Assembly: GCA_023313575.1 (NCBI GenBank)
Contig: JAJTTP010000022.1
Span: forward strand, 186,001-250,000
Direction of reading: 5' to 3'
DNA from: Eutypella sp. D-1
Lineage: Eukaryota; Ascomycota; Sordariomycetes; Xylariales; Diatrypaceae
DNA: 64,000 nt
Positions within the stretch are counted from its first letter, which is position 1. Each line of letters begins with the position of its first letter. A program made the position numbers and the translations under genes. The notes under the pieces were generated by a model. The model was given only the letters and a program-made list of their open reading frames with translations, was not told the DNA's origin and did no database searches. This document shows, in pieces, positions 12,172 to 24,375 of the stretch.

Positions 12172-15100
12172 CGTCGCAACTCGTCAAGACAGGATATAAA
12201 TCGCCAGAGAGGGAGATCGACTGCGCTATATACAAGTAGAAATGGCCGCGAGAAGAACACTTCACTGTTTGAATGTGGAGGCGCGAAGGTTGAAGATTAT
12301 AGACACTCGTGCTTCTTCGCGATGAGATGCGGACGAGTGAGATGTCTCACCTTGACATTCGCGTAAGACACAGGTGGGCAGGTGCAATAGGGTTGGGGTG
12401 ACGAACTGATGGCCAGCTCTGCATACTTATGGTGCCGTACCGGGCCCCTGTCTATCTCCTCCCCCGCCTACCCGCGATCAGCGAGATGTGCGGAAACGGC
12501 ACAAAACGGCTTTAGGATGTCACCATAGATGCAACAATCTGCAGGGTAGCATGCGATGGAGAAGCATATGCGGACACTTGTACTAATACGTATAAGGATG
12601 TCACCTGCCCACCACATTTGGCAGGTCGCTGAATCAGGGTTCGGTATGGGTGGGAGATATCTACGTCTATGTAATGTAATATACATGAGTGTGATTGATA
12701 GGGATAGAATACCAACCCCCCTGCTTTTAGATACTAAAGCTGCTCGGCTAAATTGCCTATATACAAAGAGCAGGTGCAACTTGCCAGGGCAACGTTTTTC
12801 GGTGAAGAAAAGACTATCGCCGGCGATTTAACATTAGAGTTATGAAGGGACCCAGGATGACTTGCAATTTGGAATGTTCTATTAGAAATGCGACCGTATA
12901 AAAAGGAAGGGCGGTAGGTGCCGCAGTGCAACGTCGCACCTTCAACAAAGCGCCGTCTTCTTCTGCGGTCTTATATTCTAGCGAGACATTGACACAGCTA
13001 GGTTCATGGCGTGATCAGGTTCGCAATTCATGTTTCTTATTTAGTGGTCATAACTTATAAACACGACTTCGCCGCGCCCGCTCCTGGAAAAAGCGAAGAA
13101 GCACGAAAGGCGGCGACAAACCCTCCAGGATTTCATATGCATGCTTATGGGCTACCAAGGACATGGATATGTGCCCAACAAGTCTCTTGGCCTCCAACCC
13201 GGCCAAAAACAGGAAACAAAATTTAGACGACATGGCTGGCATGGGCATGATAGGAATAAGACATGATAGGCCTATCATCTCCAAGTAATGTAACGAGGCG
13301 ATAGGCGTTGGGGATTGGTCGGCCAGGGTCGGTGCACGTAACGACTACCCTGTCAGCTTGCTGTAACAAAAGACGGGCATTGCGGCCGACCCTCTCATTG
13401 CGCCCTGTCAATCATAACCACAAGGGACGATGACAACCATATTTTTTGCATTTCTGCTTACAATACGTCGTCGTGCGTTCCTCGATTCTCAAATAAGCAT
13501 ACGATCTTACATAGATAGTAGTAGTAGATAAAAAACTAGCAATGAGCCTCAAGGATTGGCAAAGCTTAATGATGCTTGGGGCCGTCTGGAGGTGGCTGAG
13601 CAAGCCGGGAGGGTGGAGTCGGGATTCAAGCCCCTGCCGGGTGATCGAACAGGCAGGCCGACAATGTCAGCGTCGAGACTCAAGAAGAACCTAGTTATTA
13701 CACGACCTGCGGGATTACGAGATTCGAGATTCGAGATCCCGGTTTGGATAGGACTGGTGATTGATATCCGGCGACCAAAAAGGAGGAATAGCGAGTCTCC
13801 CCCTCGAAGCTGGCCTTGCCCCTCTCTGGTTACAAGTCGGGCTGAAAAAAAACAACAGAGCGGAATTGGCCGGGCTTATACAGGCAGACCTCACATCATA
13901 ATCCCTTCCCCCCCCCTCCCCCCCCAAAAAAAGGAACTCCCTCCAAAATCCCGTAGGTAACCCCCTTCACATGCGCCGCCAAGACTGCACGTCTTACATG
14001 CGTACATAGATACATGTCCGATACGTAGCTCTAGATAGATATGGGATGGTCTATTGTCCAACCAGATCCCGCGAAGGGCATATCGGGGCGCATTCCCCTT
14101 TCGGCCCGTCCTGAACTTGTGGCGACGTCCCCCCCGGCCGTCTTATCGCGGTGCTGGGTTGGGGTTAGGCCACCGGAAGGCAAAAATTATTATATCTTCT
14201 GCTGACACCAAGATAGCGAGGCGGCTTGATTATGCATGGAGTCCCGTCGCGCAGAAAACCAATCACCCTGTTACTTACTGTGCTGCAGCCTGCTTAGGAT
14301 TTTTGTTTGGTCGGGAATACACAGGCTGGAGGCATTCAGGTAAGCCAGCATCCGTGATGAGTTTATCGAGTCTCCTTAGCTATCTATCCGAGCACGCGGT
14401 TTAGCTGCGCATGCGCGTGCGTCGCCGTACGGCAGCGGCAGCGACAGCGGACGAGGTAGGCATCCGCGCCCGTCTTGCATCCGACCATCATTACCTAGGA
14501 TACAGATCGGACTACCGGCGGACCGGCTTTCGAGGCCGAGGACGAGGCCGAGGTACCTGTGATAGGCCCGACGATGTCGAGTTTTTAAGCCGTGCTTTTT
14601 TTTGTATAGTATTATGGATCGAAGTGCGGGATGGTAGTGGGTCAAGGGTTAGTTATGACGAGGCTGCATTGACTCGAGGCTGCGCGGGCGGGCTTGCGCG
14701 CCTCGGCTTCAAAGAGAGTGGGAGTTGAGGCGGCTTATTCACCACGTAGACACTAGCTGTCTATTCATGGTATCTACTTATCTCTTGATCCCAGCGAGGA
14801 GACGCGTACCAAGAATTATGCGGTATCAAAGAAGGGTTTACTAACACGGTCTCTGACTGCGAGGAAGGTACACATATCCACCTCAAAACATACTCTCCCA
14901 CATAGGTGTGCGTCAGCCCATTCATACCACTCTTTACCGGACATCCGTCTCCGTGTTCTGATTACTCCCATAAAACCGCAGTAGGATCTACTACAATACG
15001 ATGCTACAGCCCACCGTCATCGCGCCCGCCACCCCCCCCCCCCCCCCCCCCGGAAACTTTGGAGGGAGGCAGGAAATCGACTGGCTTGAGAATGACTGGC

Positions 15101-15253
15101 ATCGCCATTCCCACCTTATATATCCATGAACTGGAAGAAAAAAACTGAAAAGGATAGACAAAAAAGAAAGAAAATGAATTCGGTTGTTGAAGGGGAGTTC
15201 TGCCAATTTAATCTGTAGCGTGTGTGCGTGTGTTCGGACAGAAGGCAATAACT
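12172..15253. other. 3.1 kb intergenic region
   Basis: Promoter of the POT gene at the left and the 3' flank of the HET gene at the right. Between them the open frames are short, repetitive or Arg/Pro-rich in several frames at once and show no domain. Homopolymer C runs occur at about 13909-13926 and at 15032. No tRNA, rRNA or transposon protein is seen. Confidence 0.55.
15032..15051 (+). repeat. C20 homopolymer
   Basis: Twenty consecutive C residues about 200 bases beyond the 3' end of the HET gene. Such runs are prone to length change and sequencing error. Confidence 0.85.
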
Positions 15254-17089
15254 TCAAGGCTTGGGGAGCAAGCTCTGGTCGCTAAAGCGCACATCCTTGA
15301 AGTCTTCGAGGGCCAGCGAGACGGAGAAGTTGTTGTCCATGGCCACGACCTCCGGGCCCTGGGACCAATTGAACGCCTGCTCCAGCTGCGGGAAGTTGAT
15401 CCAGCGGTCTTTGCCGGAATGCCAGCTGACGAGCCTCACGGCCGGGTCGCGACACTGCGTGCGGGTGAAGCGGATCCAGTGGCCCCCTTTGCTTTTGTAC
15501 CACTCCCGCTCGCCGCTGTTGTGGTACCAAACCAGGATGATGCCGCCGTAGTCCTTACCGGCCGCGGCACCGGTGGTCGCTTGGAACCGGAGCAGGAAGT
15601 CGGTGTCGCCGGGGAACGGTATCACGCGGGGATGCAGCCAGATCATCTCGAACGGAGGCGGGAAACAGTCCAGGAGCCGCCAGCCCGCCTCGTAGGGGTC
15701 TTTGTAGTCCACGTATAGCGTGTGGTCGCCGGCTTGGGGCACCGGGGGCAGCGAAAGCATCTGCAGGTAATAATACTGTCTCGCCGCGTCCTCGAGCCAC
15801 GGTGAGTTCCGGGGGAGTAGGAACGGCCTGCTGCCGACCAACCGCTCGGCCACCGAGGAGGTGATCGTGCTCTTTTGCACGATGTGTAGGGGTAGCGCGA
15901 TGAACTCCCCAGTCCGCATCTTGCAGTCCAGGATTGCGGCAGCGTAACTCTCCCGCCCGACAGACCCCAGCTGGATGACGCGGATATCAATGTGAATCCC
16001 GAGATTTGTCGGGAAGCAATGGCCCCCCGGTTCGGTGGCCTGGATTTCATTGTAGCCGTCCCCTAAGAACCCATCGGGGGAAGGGGCGTACAGTGTCGTG
16101 GCCATTGGGGAGATCAGCGGTCGCGGGCTCAGCCCCCACGCCAGCAGAGTGTGGTCATATTTCTCCTTCATCAGCTCCACCTGCAGCCGCATGAACGCCT
16201 TGGTCCCCTCCCCGTACAGCAGCGGCATGTTGATGTCTAGCAGGCCCATGAGACTGTAGCCTCGGTCCTCCGCCCGCGCCGTTTCCCGAGAGGCGGCCCA
16301 CGAGATGCGCTGGGCGGCGGTCGTCGTGCGCTGGGGCTCCGCCCACGGCGGCGCCACGAACTCCTCGGGGATGCCGGTGATCTCGCAGATGGCGGCCGAT
16401 AGATCGCGGGCTCGGATGCGGTTCGACAGGCCCACTTGCGCTAGGTGGCGCGTGCCGACCTCCAGCGCCGTCTTCGACCCGAGGTACTTCTAGGTCGAGT
16501 CGAAGAAGTCTATGTTGAGGGGCGCGAGCATCTCCGGCAGCGTCCACCCCCTCGTCCAAAAGCGGCTCTTTCGGAAGCTGGACCACACTTCCTCTGGGTC
16601 CCCGTTCATGTCTACGTCCGAGAGATAGGCGTAGCACTGGTTCGAATCTTTGTACCAGCGCCACATGGAGTTGATTGCTAGATTTAACGCGCTAGAGGTG
16701 AGTGAACTGTACGGTACAACCGCCCGAGACGATTTTTTTTTGGGCGGGGGGGGGGGGTGGGGGGCCGGGCAGAGAGTTTGCGAGAGGGTAAAAGGACGGG
16801 GGAATATTGCGAGCGAATACATACCCTCGGACAACTCGAGATAATTGTTCCTGTTTATGCAGCACATGTCGATCCAGACCCAGGAGTAGCCGTCCTTGCG
16901 GGCCTGGGCGCAGCAACCCCAGACCTTGGGCCAGCCGGGCTTCCCGATGTATTCCCGTCCCGGGCTCTGCATGTTCTCGAAGGTGACTTCCTCTCGTGCC
17001 GCCCAGGTGTGCGACAGGATCGCGTAGGGCGGCCGGTTCTGGTCGTCGAACTCCTGGAGCTCCCCCGTCACGGTGTGTAGGAGGCGCAT
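15254..17089 (-). pseudogene. HET (heterokaryon incompatibility) domain gene with in-frame TAG
   Basis: Two exons, 16825-17089 and 15254-16677 (intron phase 1, acceptor at the second of two candidate AGs because only that one keeps the frame). The joined frame is 562 codons. HET signatures are clear: YAILSHTW (22-29), VTFENM, KVWGCC, WIDMCCINR (72-80), SEAINSMWRWYKDS, FRKSRFWTRGWTLPEMLAP, and later RGYSLMGLLDINMPLLYGEG. HET proteins trigger cell death after fusion of incompatible strains. Codon 151 is TAG at 16490-16492, inside FFDST-stop-KYLGSK, where the family normally has Trp. The remaining 411 codons after it stay open and family-like, so the break is recent or is a sequencing error. On the plus strand the change is CCA to CTA, the direction produced by RIP. 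As it stands only a 150-residue fragment would be made. Confidence 0.8.
16739..16764 (+). repeat. G-rich homopolymer inside the HET intron
   Basis: A run of twelve G, then T and another G block, preceded by eight or more T. It lies in the single intron of the HET gene and reads as a C-rich polypyrimidine tract on the coding strand. Confidence 0.75.
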
Positions 17090-17947
17090 CGTGGCAAAAA
17101 CTGGAGTTGATGAGATAGCTTATAATGGAGATTTATGATCACGGTTGATAATGATTATGATGATGTCTTTCTAGTTGCACTACTTTGAAATCGACATATG
17201 TGAATGGATCAATAGTTGTTGTTGAGAAGGGGGAGAACCTGAGTATGTGCATACTGAACTAACTACAATAAACAAGGAATACTTAATGACTACACTAGAA
17301 GCATCGCGCTTTCCACATCCTAAGAAAATATTGAATTTGTCTCTTTGCATCGATCAGTCACTCATCGCTCCTGCCGAAGTATGTGAATTACCTTGCCCGA
17401 CCCACCCCTCGCCCCTGTGGCTTCTCAGATCTGCCCATGGGCCTGTAACTTTTAAGGTACCATCCAGTTGATTTAACCTTGATGTCCGCTGAGTTTTCTT
17501 CCCTGAGGATCGAGCTTACCTTAAAACTAATTTTTCTACATATATTACCTCGCCCATTTAGAGGGATGTATGATACTGTGATGGGTTCGAAGCGGGGTAG
17601 ACATGAGTACGGGATACGAGATTCGAGTATCGAGGAAAAATAGAGGAACAACAGTTCATAGACACCCGGGGAATCATGTTCTCATATTCTAGATGAACCA
17701 ACCGCATTATCTACATGCTTTCGTGGAATTATCAGCCATCAAAAAAAGAAGAATTTGCCCCACGCCGCCAACCTGCTTCATCATAACGTCATGCCTCGCC
17801 GGACCCGGACCCGAACCATCGCCAGATCGGAAAGGAATGAGGTCCCAGTAGTAGTCAAGCTAAGAAGAGAGACGTCACCCTTGTCCTGTGTCGGGATCGT
17901 ACGTTGCGGGTGCGAGGTGTGAGGATATGTACACGTCACCCACTCGC
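17090..17947. other. intergenic region between HET gene and ASF1
   Basis: Promoter of the HET gene and 3' flank of ASF1. AT-rich with scattered short repeats (for example an ACGAGATTCGAG stretch near 17617). No gene seen. Confidence 0.55.
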
Positions 17948-19049
17948 TCAGTGGGCCATGACCTCTTGCGGCTTGGCGGCACCGGCGGCAGGCTTCTCGT
18001 CGACCTCCATTGCGTCGTCGCCGCCCTCGGCAGCCTCGCCCTCGATCTCCTCCTCCTCGTCATCGCTCTCGTTCTCGAGGTCGACACTGCCCTCGTCGTC
18101 GGACTCTTCCTCCTCCGCCGCATCGCCGTTCTCGTTCTCCACACCGCCCATCTCGGCATCGCCGTCGGCGGCGGCGGCAGCGGTAGCAGCAGCGGCACTG
18201 GATTCGCCGGCGGCGGCGGCGGCGGCGCCCTCCGCAGGCTCCTCCTCCGCTTCCTCCTCCAGCTCGTCTGCGCCGTACTCATCGTCATCGGGTTGAAGAT
18301 CGGCCTCAGGCTGCTCAGGCGGGAACTCGGCGGGAGCGGAAGCCTCCGAATCCCTGGTAAGACAGAGAGGTTGCTTAGTATAAAAGCCAGAACTAAGAGC
18401 TTGTAAAAAAACAGGAAGGGGGAGAAACATACCACTTTATGGCGAATCGCGTTACTCTCGGCTTGTCCGCAAGAATGTTGCGGCGGATCTTGTCAATAAC
18501 GGGCTTGGCCGGGGGATCGGCGGTGAGCTCGTCGGTCTCGTATTCATTGTTGACATAGTAGCCCACGCGGACGAACTCGCGGCCGTCGTAGGAGCAGGTC
18601 AGCAGGACGACGGTGACGCCGAGGATGTCGGCGTCGGGGATGCGGCTGGTCTTGGGCGCGTCGGCCTCGAAGACGAACTTGTTCACACCGACGGGGATCG
18701 GGCCGACGAAGAGCGAGTCCAGCTCTTGGTCATATTGATCACTGCAGGCCGTAATGCCATGTTAGGTAGGGCCTCGGCCATGGGGATAGATAGTCTGCGG
18801 TATATTGAAGGGAGGAGGGAGGGCTTACGATGTGGCAGAGCCGACATAGGTTAATTTCCACTCGAGATCTAAGGAAGAAGAAAAAGAAGAATTGGGTCAG
18901 CCCTCGCCGGTTTCACCGCAAATATCAGAGATTTATTTACCTTTTTCCAGCTGCTCGAGACATTCAAAGGTGATCTCGAACTCGTACTTATCGGTGAACT
19001 TGGCTGGGTTGTTGAGGATATTGACCCCAAGAAGAGAGACGACCGACAT
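17948..19049 (-). CDS. asf1: histone H3-H4 chaperone ASF1
   Basis: Four exons: 18941-19049, 18829-18868, 18433-18741, 17948-18353, in phase, 287 residues. ASF1 binds H3-H4 dimers in the nucleus and hands them to CAF-1 or HIR for nucleosome assembly and exchange. Residues 1 to about 155 are the highly conserved immunoglobulin-like core ([97 protein letters not shown]). The rest is an acidic tail rich in Glu, Asp and Ala, normal for fungal ASF1 and expected to help histone binding; here it includes two Ala runs. The second exon is only 40 nt. Identification is certain; the tail length is taken from the open frame. Confidence 0.97.
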
Positions 19050-20772
19050 ATTTATGGTCGGTATAGAGGGTGACCAGAGAGGTGTGTATAATTTGTGAGT
19101 ATGAGGAAGTAGTAGTATGTCTCAAGTTACCCTGGTGAGGTTTCTGGTTTGGGGGGAGGGGGAGGGAGAAGTTGGGGGGGTTATGATGAATCCTACTGGA
19201 AGAAGAGTACCTGATTCCAGGGAGAGGGAAAAAGAAAAAGAGCTTTTTTTTTTTAAAAAAAAAAGGAAAAAAAGAGAGAGGAAAGGGTTGTTGTTGTTAT
19301 TGTTGTTGCTTTGCTATTGGTGTTTCTTTTCCAGTTGCTACTACCTCTGGACTACTGCTGTTGCCACGGTGCTGCTTCCTTCTTTCAGGGTTTACCCGTT
19401 GAAATTATTTGTATATCTGTATTTTGGTTTGTTGGTATCTTTGGGCTCATGGGTAAGTGGGTGGGTGGGTGTAGTGGGTAGCTAGGTAGGCAGGGCAGGG
19501 AAGCAGGGCAGCTTGGTAGGGGTGTTACACGCGCTATCTGCTAGACTAAAATGACTGATTAACTGATTAAGCGTTGGCGCCTTAGACGCGACTCCAGAGA
19601 AAAAAGCGCGTTAAGTGATGTTTAAATGGATCGCACCTGCACCCTTGAGGATGGATGTATTCAGGTAGAGAGCCCCGAAGACTGCAACTATCTCAAGTTA
19701 TGAATACGCTTAACTGTAAAGAGTATTAAAAAAGACGCTAAGATATCCATGGATGTGAATTTAGATGTGGACCGTGCACTTACGATAGGAAAGCTCTCTT
19801 TACCATCGGGCCAATCACATAATCACATTGAATGATATTAAGTGGACCATCTATGGGTCCACGGGTAGCTTTTTAGATCTTTTCGTACCGAGCAATGGAA
19901 GTCACGTTGAAGCATCTTAATACATACATAGCATAGCAACCAAAAAAGCTCGTACTTTCCTTCCTTCGTCCTACCACCGGGGGAAAAAAAAAGGCAAGCA
20001 AGCAATAATAATTCACAGGTGAAGGAAGAGAAGGCTGTCTGTCTGTCACTTTTCCTTATCACTACCTAATTATTACAATTATTACCTTACCCTCCTCCCA
20101 TTGTCATCCCTCAACCTCGTAACTTCTTTGTTAATAGTGAAGTCATCTGTGGGATTGTTTGTTACAGACAGTACTTCTACTTCTACTTCGTATTGACCTC
20201 CAAGTCTTCAAGGTTCTTTCCACTCCCATTCTCCATTCCCCATTCCCCCAATTTCCTCATTTCCTCATTTCCTCCATTTTGTTCTGTTCCTGATCCCAGC
20301 CGTGATTCGATATACGTTAATTTTTCTTTTACTTTTTGTTTCCCGGCCTGGAACTATCTCTTCTTCACTTTTCTTTTTTCACCTGCATCATCATCATCGT
20401 CATCATCATCATAAGCCAATCTCTCTCTTCTGCGACAGTAGGATTGTAAATCTCTTTTACCTGTCCATACAAACTACCTGGTCAATCTCTAGATCATTGA
20501 TACCCATACATATCTAGTATTCTTAAACGAATAAATCCCATATCCATAGTCGCTATTGATTCAATCTTCCGACCTCCCTTCCCCCCCTTCATTGTACTGT
20601 CGACATTCCAACAGTAGACGACGAATCTGCGACCCTCCCACCATCCATCCTCCTACCGTCCTTCTACGAACTGCCTACGCGATCGGGGTCGCGTCGCCGA
20701 TAGTGTGCCTATAACCCTCCCACTTAACCCCCCGATCGATCGATTTCTTACATCTTAGGTATCGCCTCCAAT
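19050..20772. other. divergent promoter region of ASF1 and RNA14
   Basis: Shared 1.7 kb between divergently transcribed genes. The right 700 bases are pyrimidine-rich (CTTCC, TCATCATC and similar) and read like a 5' leader of RNA14, ending in a CGATCGATCGATTTC stretch just before the start codon. Poly-A/T runs lie near 19245-19270. No extra gene is visible. Confidence 0.6.
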
Positions 20773-23700
20773 ATGTCTTCTGAAGCTATCGACAATCCAG
20801 TCGCCGTTTCGGAGGGCCAGGACCAGTCTGAAAATAATGTTGCGCATAATGTTGCGGCTACGGCTACATGGGAAGAGCAAGGATGGAATGAACAATCTGA
20901 AGATTTGACTGCTTCACATATTCAGCATAGTGATCAACATCAAGAAGAACCTACCAACTCTGTTGACCCTGCTCCCAACTCTGCTTCTTCTGGTGAATCA
21001 CCCTCCGATGATGATGACGAGGATGCTGGAGAGTATGATCCTGAGTCTATCACCTTCACTACTACTACTGCTTCTTCTGCTTCTGCTGCTGCTGCTTCTG
21101 CTGCCCCCGCTCCTTCACTAGCCGTAGAGCCGGAGCTGGAGTCGGAGCCAAAGCAAGAAGACGAACAACCACAGGAACTTCCCCGTCCTTCTAAGAAACC
21201 GAAGACCGCTGGTGGTTTTCTTGTTGGCTCCTCAGATGATGAAGATGAAGATGATGATCCCATCCCACCCGCGCCGGATAACGCACCCGATATTACTACT
21301 ACTCTCAAGCCTGCCCCTACACCTGCGCAAGCCCAACCATTTAGTCCCTCTCCCCTCCAGCAATCTACTTCCGCGCAAGAACTACCCGCTCATATACCTG
21401 CTCAAGCGAGCAATGGCACGGGTTCTGTCGATGGTGCGCCTGCCGCTGCTGCTGCTGCTGCTGCTGCCGCCGCCGCCTCCGCCGTTGCTGCCGCTCCTGT
21501 AGTAGAACCTGCCGTCGATTATGTTGCTAATCTCGAGGATCGCATCAAGGAGGATCCGCGAGGAGCTGTAAACGCCTGGATTGACCTAATCAAGGAACAT
21601 CGATCGCAGAACCGGATAGACGATGCCCGCGCTGTGTATGAGCGCTTCTTCAAGATCTTCCCCCAAGCGGTAAGCTCATCTTCCTATTCACTAATTCTTG
21701 TGGCATGGCTTAGGTAAAAACTAACGTCTTGCAGGCTCCCATCTGGGTCGATTACCTGAAGATGGAACTTAGTCTCGACAACTTTCAGCAAGCGGAACAC
21801 ATTTTCGGCCGTACCCTACTTTCGATTCCCAATGTCGAGCTCTGGACCGCCTATCTCGATTACATTCGACGTAGAAATGGCCTGAATGACCCAACAGGTC
21901 AAGCTCGTCAGGTGGTGAACCAGTCCTATGAGTTCGTCCTGGAAAACATCGGCCAGGACCGCGATTCTGGCCAGATATGGCACGACTACATCCAGTTCCT
22001 CAAAACGGGCCCGGGCCAAATCGGAGGCAGCAGCTGGCAAGACCAACAGAAGGTGGATGTACTTCGCAAGGCCTACCAGCGCGCCATCTGCATACCCATA
22101 CCGAACTTACACTCGCTCTGGAGAGAGTATGATCAGTTCGAGCAGAGCTTGAACAAGGCAACAGTTAGTGGTAATCCCCGAATAGTTGATGGTAGAAAAT
22201 TCATTAACCCTTATAACAGGCTCGGAAGTTCATCCAGGAGCGATCGCCTTCGTACATGACTGCCCGCACTGCCAACACGCAACTCGACAACATCACTCGC
22301 AACCTGAAGAAGTCCGATCTTCCTAATCTACCACCAGCCCCGGGCTTCGCCGGCGAACAAGAGTTCCACGAACAGGTCACTTTGTGGAGGAATTGGCTAT
22401 CATGGGAAAAATCAGATCCCCTGGTGCTACAGGCTGACGAGCCGGAGACTTTCCGTCAACGCATCCTCCTCGTTTACAAGCAGGCGCTGATGCCACTCCG
22501 CTTCTATCCCGAGATATGGGTCGATGCGGCGGAATGGTGCTTTGAAAATGCAATTACCAGCAAGGATGGTCAGGACATTGGTCTTCAGTTCTTGATAGAT
22601 GGCGTAGCAGCGAACCCGGAGAGTCCACTCCTCGCTCTTAAACACGCGGACAGAATCGAGTCCACCTACCCAGCCGGCGAAGGCGACGAAGGCAAGGCTG
22701 CGCTCGCGGAAGCGGTCAGGGCCCCATTCGACGAAACCCTTGGTCACCTCTACGATCTGATACGCATTCAGAAGGAGAAGGAGAGTGCAGCGTTAAAAAT
22801 GGCTAGGGAAGAACCGGATGGCGAGAACGCAGAGGACGACGAGGGAGAAATCGCGAATATGTCACCCCAGCAAATGGATAAGCAGACGAGAATCAAGGCT
22901 CTACAAGACGCCTTCGCCGCACAAATCCATCTGCTCTCGCAGCAAATCTCGTATCTCTGGATTGCTCTCGCGCGAGCGTTCCGACGTATACAGGGCCAGG
23001 GCCAGCAGAACCCTGCCACCGGCGTGCGAGGCATCTTCAGTCAGGCTCGTGCCAAGGGTCGCCTGACCAGTGATGTTTACGTGGCCATCGCGCTCATCGA
23101 GTGGGAGATATACCACGACAAAGTGGCCACCAAGATATTCGACCGGGGTTGCAAGCTATTCCCCGAAGACGAGTACATCATCGTTGAGTACCTGAGACAC
23201 TTGCATTCTAGACATGATTCCATCAGTAAGTACATTATTATCCTAAGCTGTATTCTCCATCGACGATTTGCTAATGTGTATTAGATGCACGTCTGGTCTT
23301 TTCAAAGACTGTCCGGGCTTTTCGGCAGAAATCCGAGGGCAACCCTGCTCTTCTCCAGAAGCTAAAGCCCCTCTACGCCTATTTCCATGGCTATGAGGCC
23401 AAATATGGCGAGCTTGCGCAGGTCAAGGAGTTGGAGAAGCAGATGGCGGAGTTGTTCCCCCAGGACCCAGCTCTGTCTCGATTCGCTGCCCGGTTCGCCA
23501 CAGAGAAGTTCAACCCGATCACTACGCCTATCATCATATCTCCAGCCACGCAGATGCGGCCCAAGCTCCTGCCATCGGTCGAACAAGGGGCCATGTCTAT
23601 TCGAAGCAGCCCCGCGCCGATGGCACCAGTCGATCGCAGCCCGCGACCCCAATACCAGCACATTGTCAACTCTCCGAAGAGGCCTTACCCTGGCGATGAC

Positions 23701-24375
23701 CAAGACGACTATAATCCCCCGCGGAAGTTGGCTCGTGGCGTTTCGCCCTTAAAGGGAGCCGCGGGTCGACGGCTCGACCAGCAACGGCGAGCACAACACG
23801 GGCAGGGTGCTGCCACATACTCGCACAACCCTGCCCCGCTACCTAGAGACATTACTTTCCTGCTGGGCTTGATTCCACCCGCGAACGCCTTTAATGCCCA
23901 ACAGTTCAGCCCGGACGGCATGGTGCGTCTGCTTGGTAGGACCAACGTACCCGACTACAGTGATTGGAAAGCCAGGCCAGGCCAGGCCAGCCGCACCGAC
24001 GCGCTCCAATCCCGCGCCCACACCCGTCAGGCATCCTCGGAGTACCCGCCCTATTCCTACGCGAAGGACACGCCGAACCCTACCGGCCGCCCCAACAGTC
24101 CGTACGGCGGTGGTTCCCGCCCTGGGCAGGTAGCGGCAGCGGCAGCAGCGCCGTACCGCAACTCCCCTCTGCGCCCCGGATCTAGTGGATCCTACGAGCC
24201 GCCGCCCCCGGCCGCCTACGCGCAATTTAACCAGATGGTGCCTCATCCCCCCGCCAACGGCGGCGGGTTCCCGGTCGCTTGGCAAGGAGGCAACTTCGCC
24301 CCGCCGAACCCGTACGGCGCCGCAGCCCCGACGCAGCAGCAGCAGCCGCCCCCCCAGTACGGAGGCTGGAATTAG
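20773..24375 (+). CDS. rna14: mRNA 3'-end processing protein RNA14 (CF IA / CstF-77 homologue)
   Basis: Four exons: 20773-21669, 21735-22163, 22220-23225, 23285-24375, giving 1140 residues. RNA14 scaffolds cleavage factor IA with RNA15, PCF11 and CLP1 in the nucleus and is required for pre-mRNA cleavage and polyadenylation. The N-terminal 250 residues are disordered and acidic (DDDDEDAGEYDPES, SDDEDEDDD) with a 10-Ala run at about residue 225. From VDYVANLEDRIKEDPRGAVNAWIDLIKEH onward come the HAT repeats (AVYERFFKIFPQAPIWVDYL, AEHIFGRTLL, FIQERSPSYMTARTANTQLD, LYKQALMPLRFYPEIWVDAAEW). After about residue 800 it turns Pro/Gly/Asn/Tyr-rich, ending in Gln repeats. This long form is normal for moulds compared with the 677-residue yeast protein. 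An in-frame part of the second intron makes the exon 2 end easy to miss; the joint LNKAT-ARKFIQERS is the family pattern. Confidence 0.95.

Noticed and set aside
13556..13700. tRNA-like wording (GGCTGAGC, GGGATTCAAGCCC)
   Set aside because: The T-arm stem and loop do not pair correctly on either strand and no acceptor stem can be formed.
15224..15718. 164-codon plus-strand frame
   Set aside because: Antisense to the 3' exon of the HET gene, whose minus-strand reading is clearly the real one.
17888..18406. 172-codon plus-strand frame rich in Leu, Gly and Ala
   Set aside because: Antisense reading of the acidic ASF1 tail; Glu/Asp/Ala codons read backwards give Leu/Ser/Gly runs.
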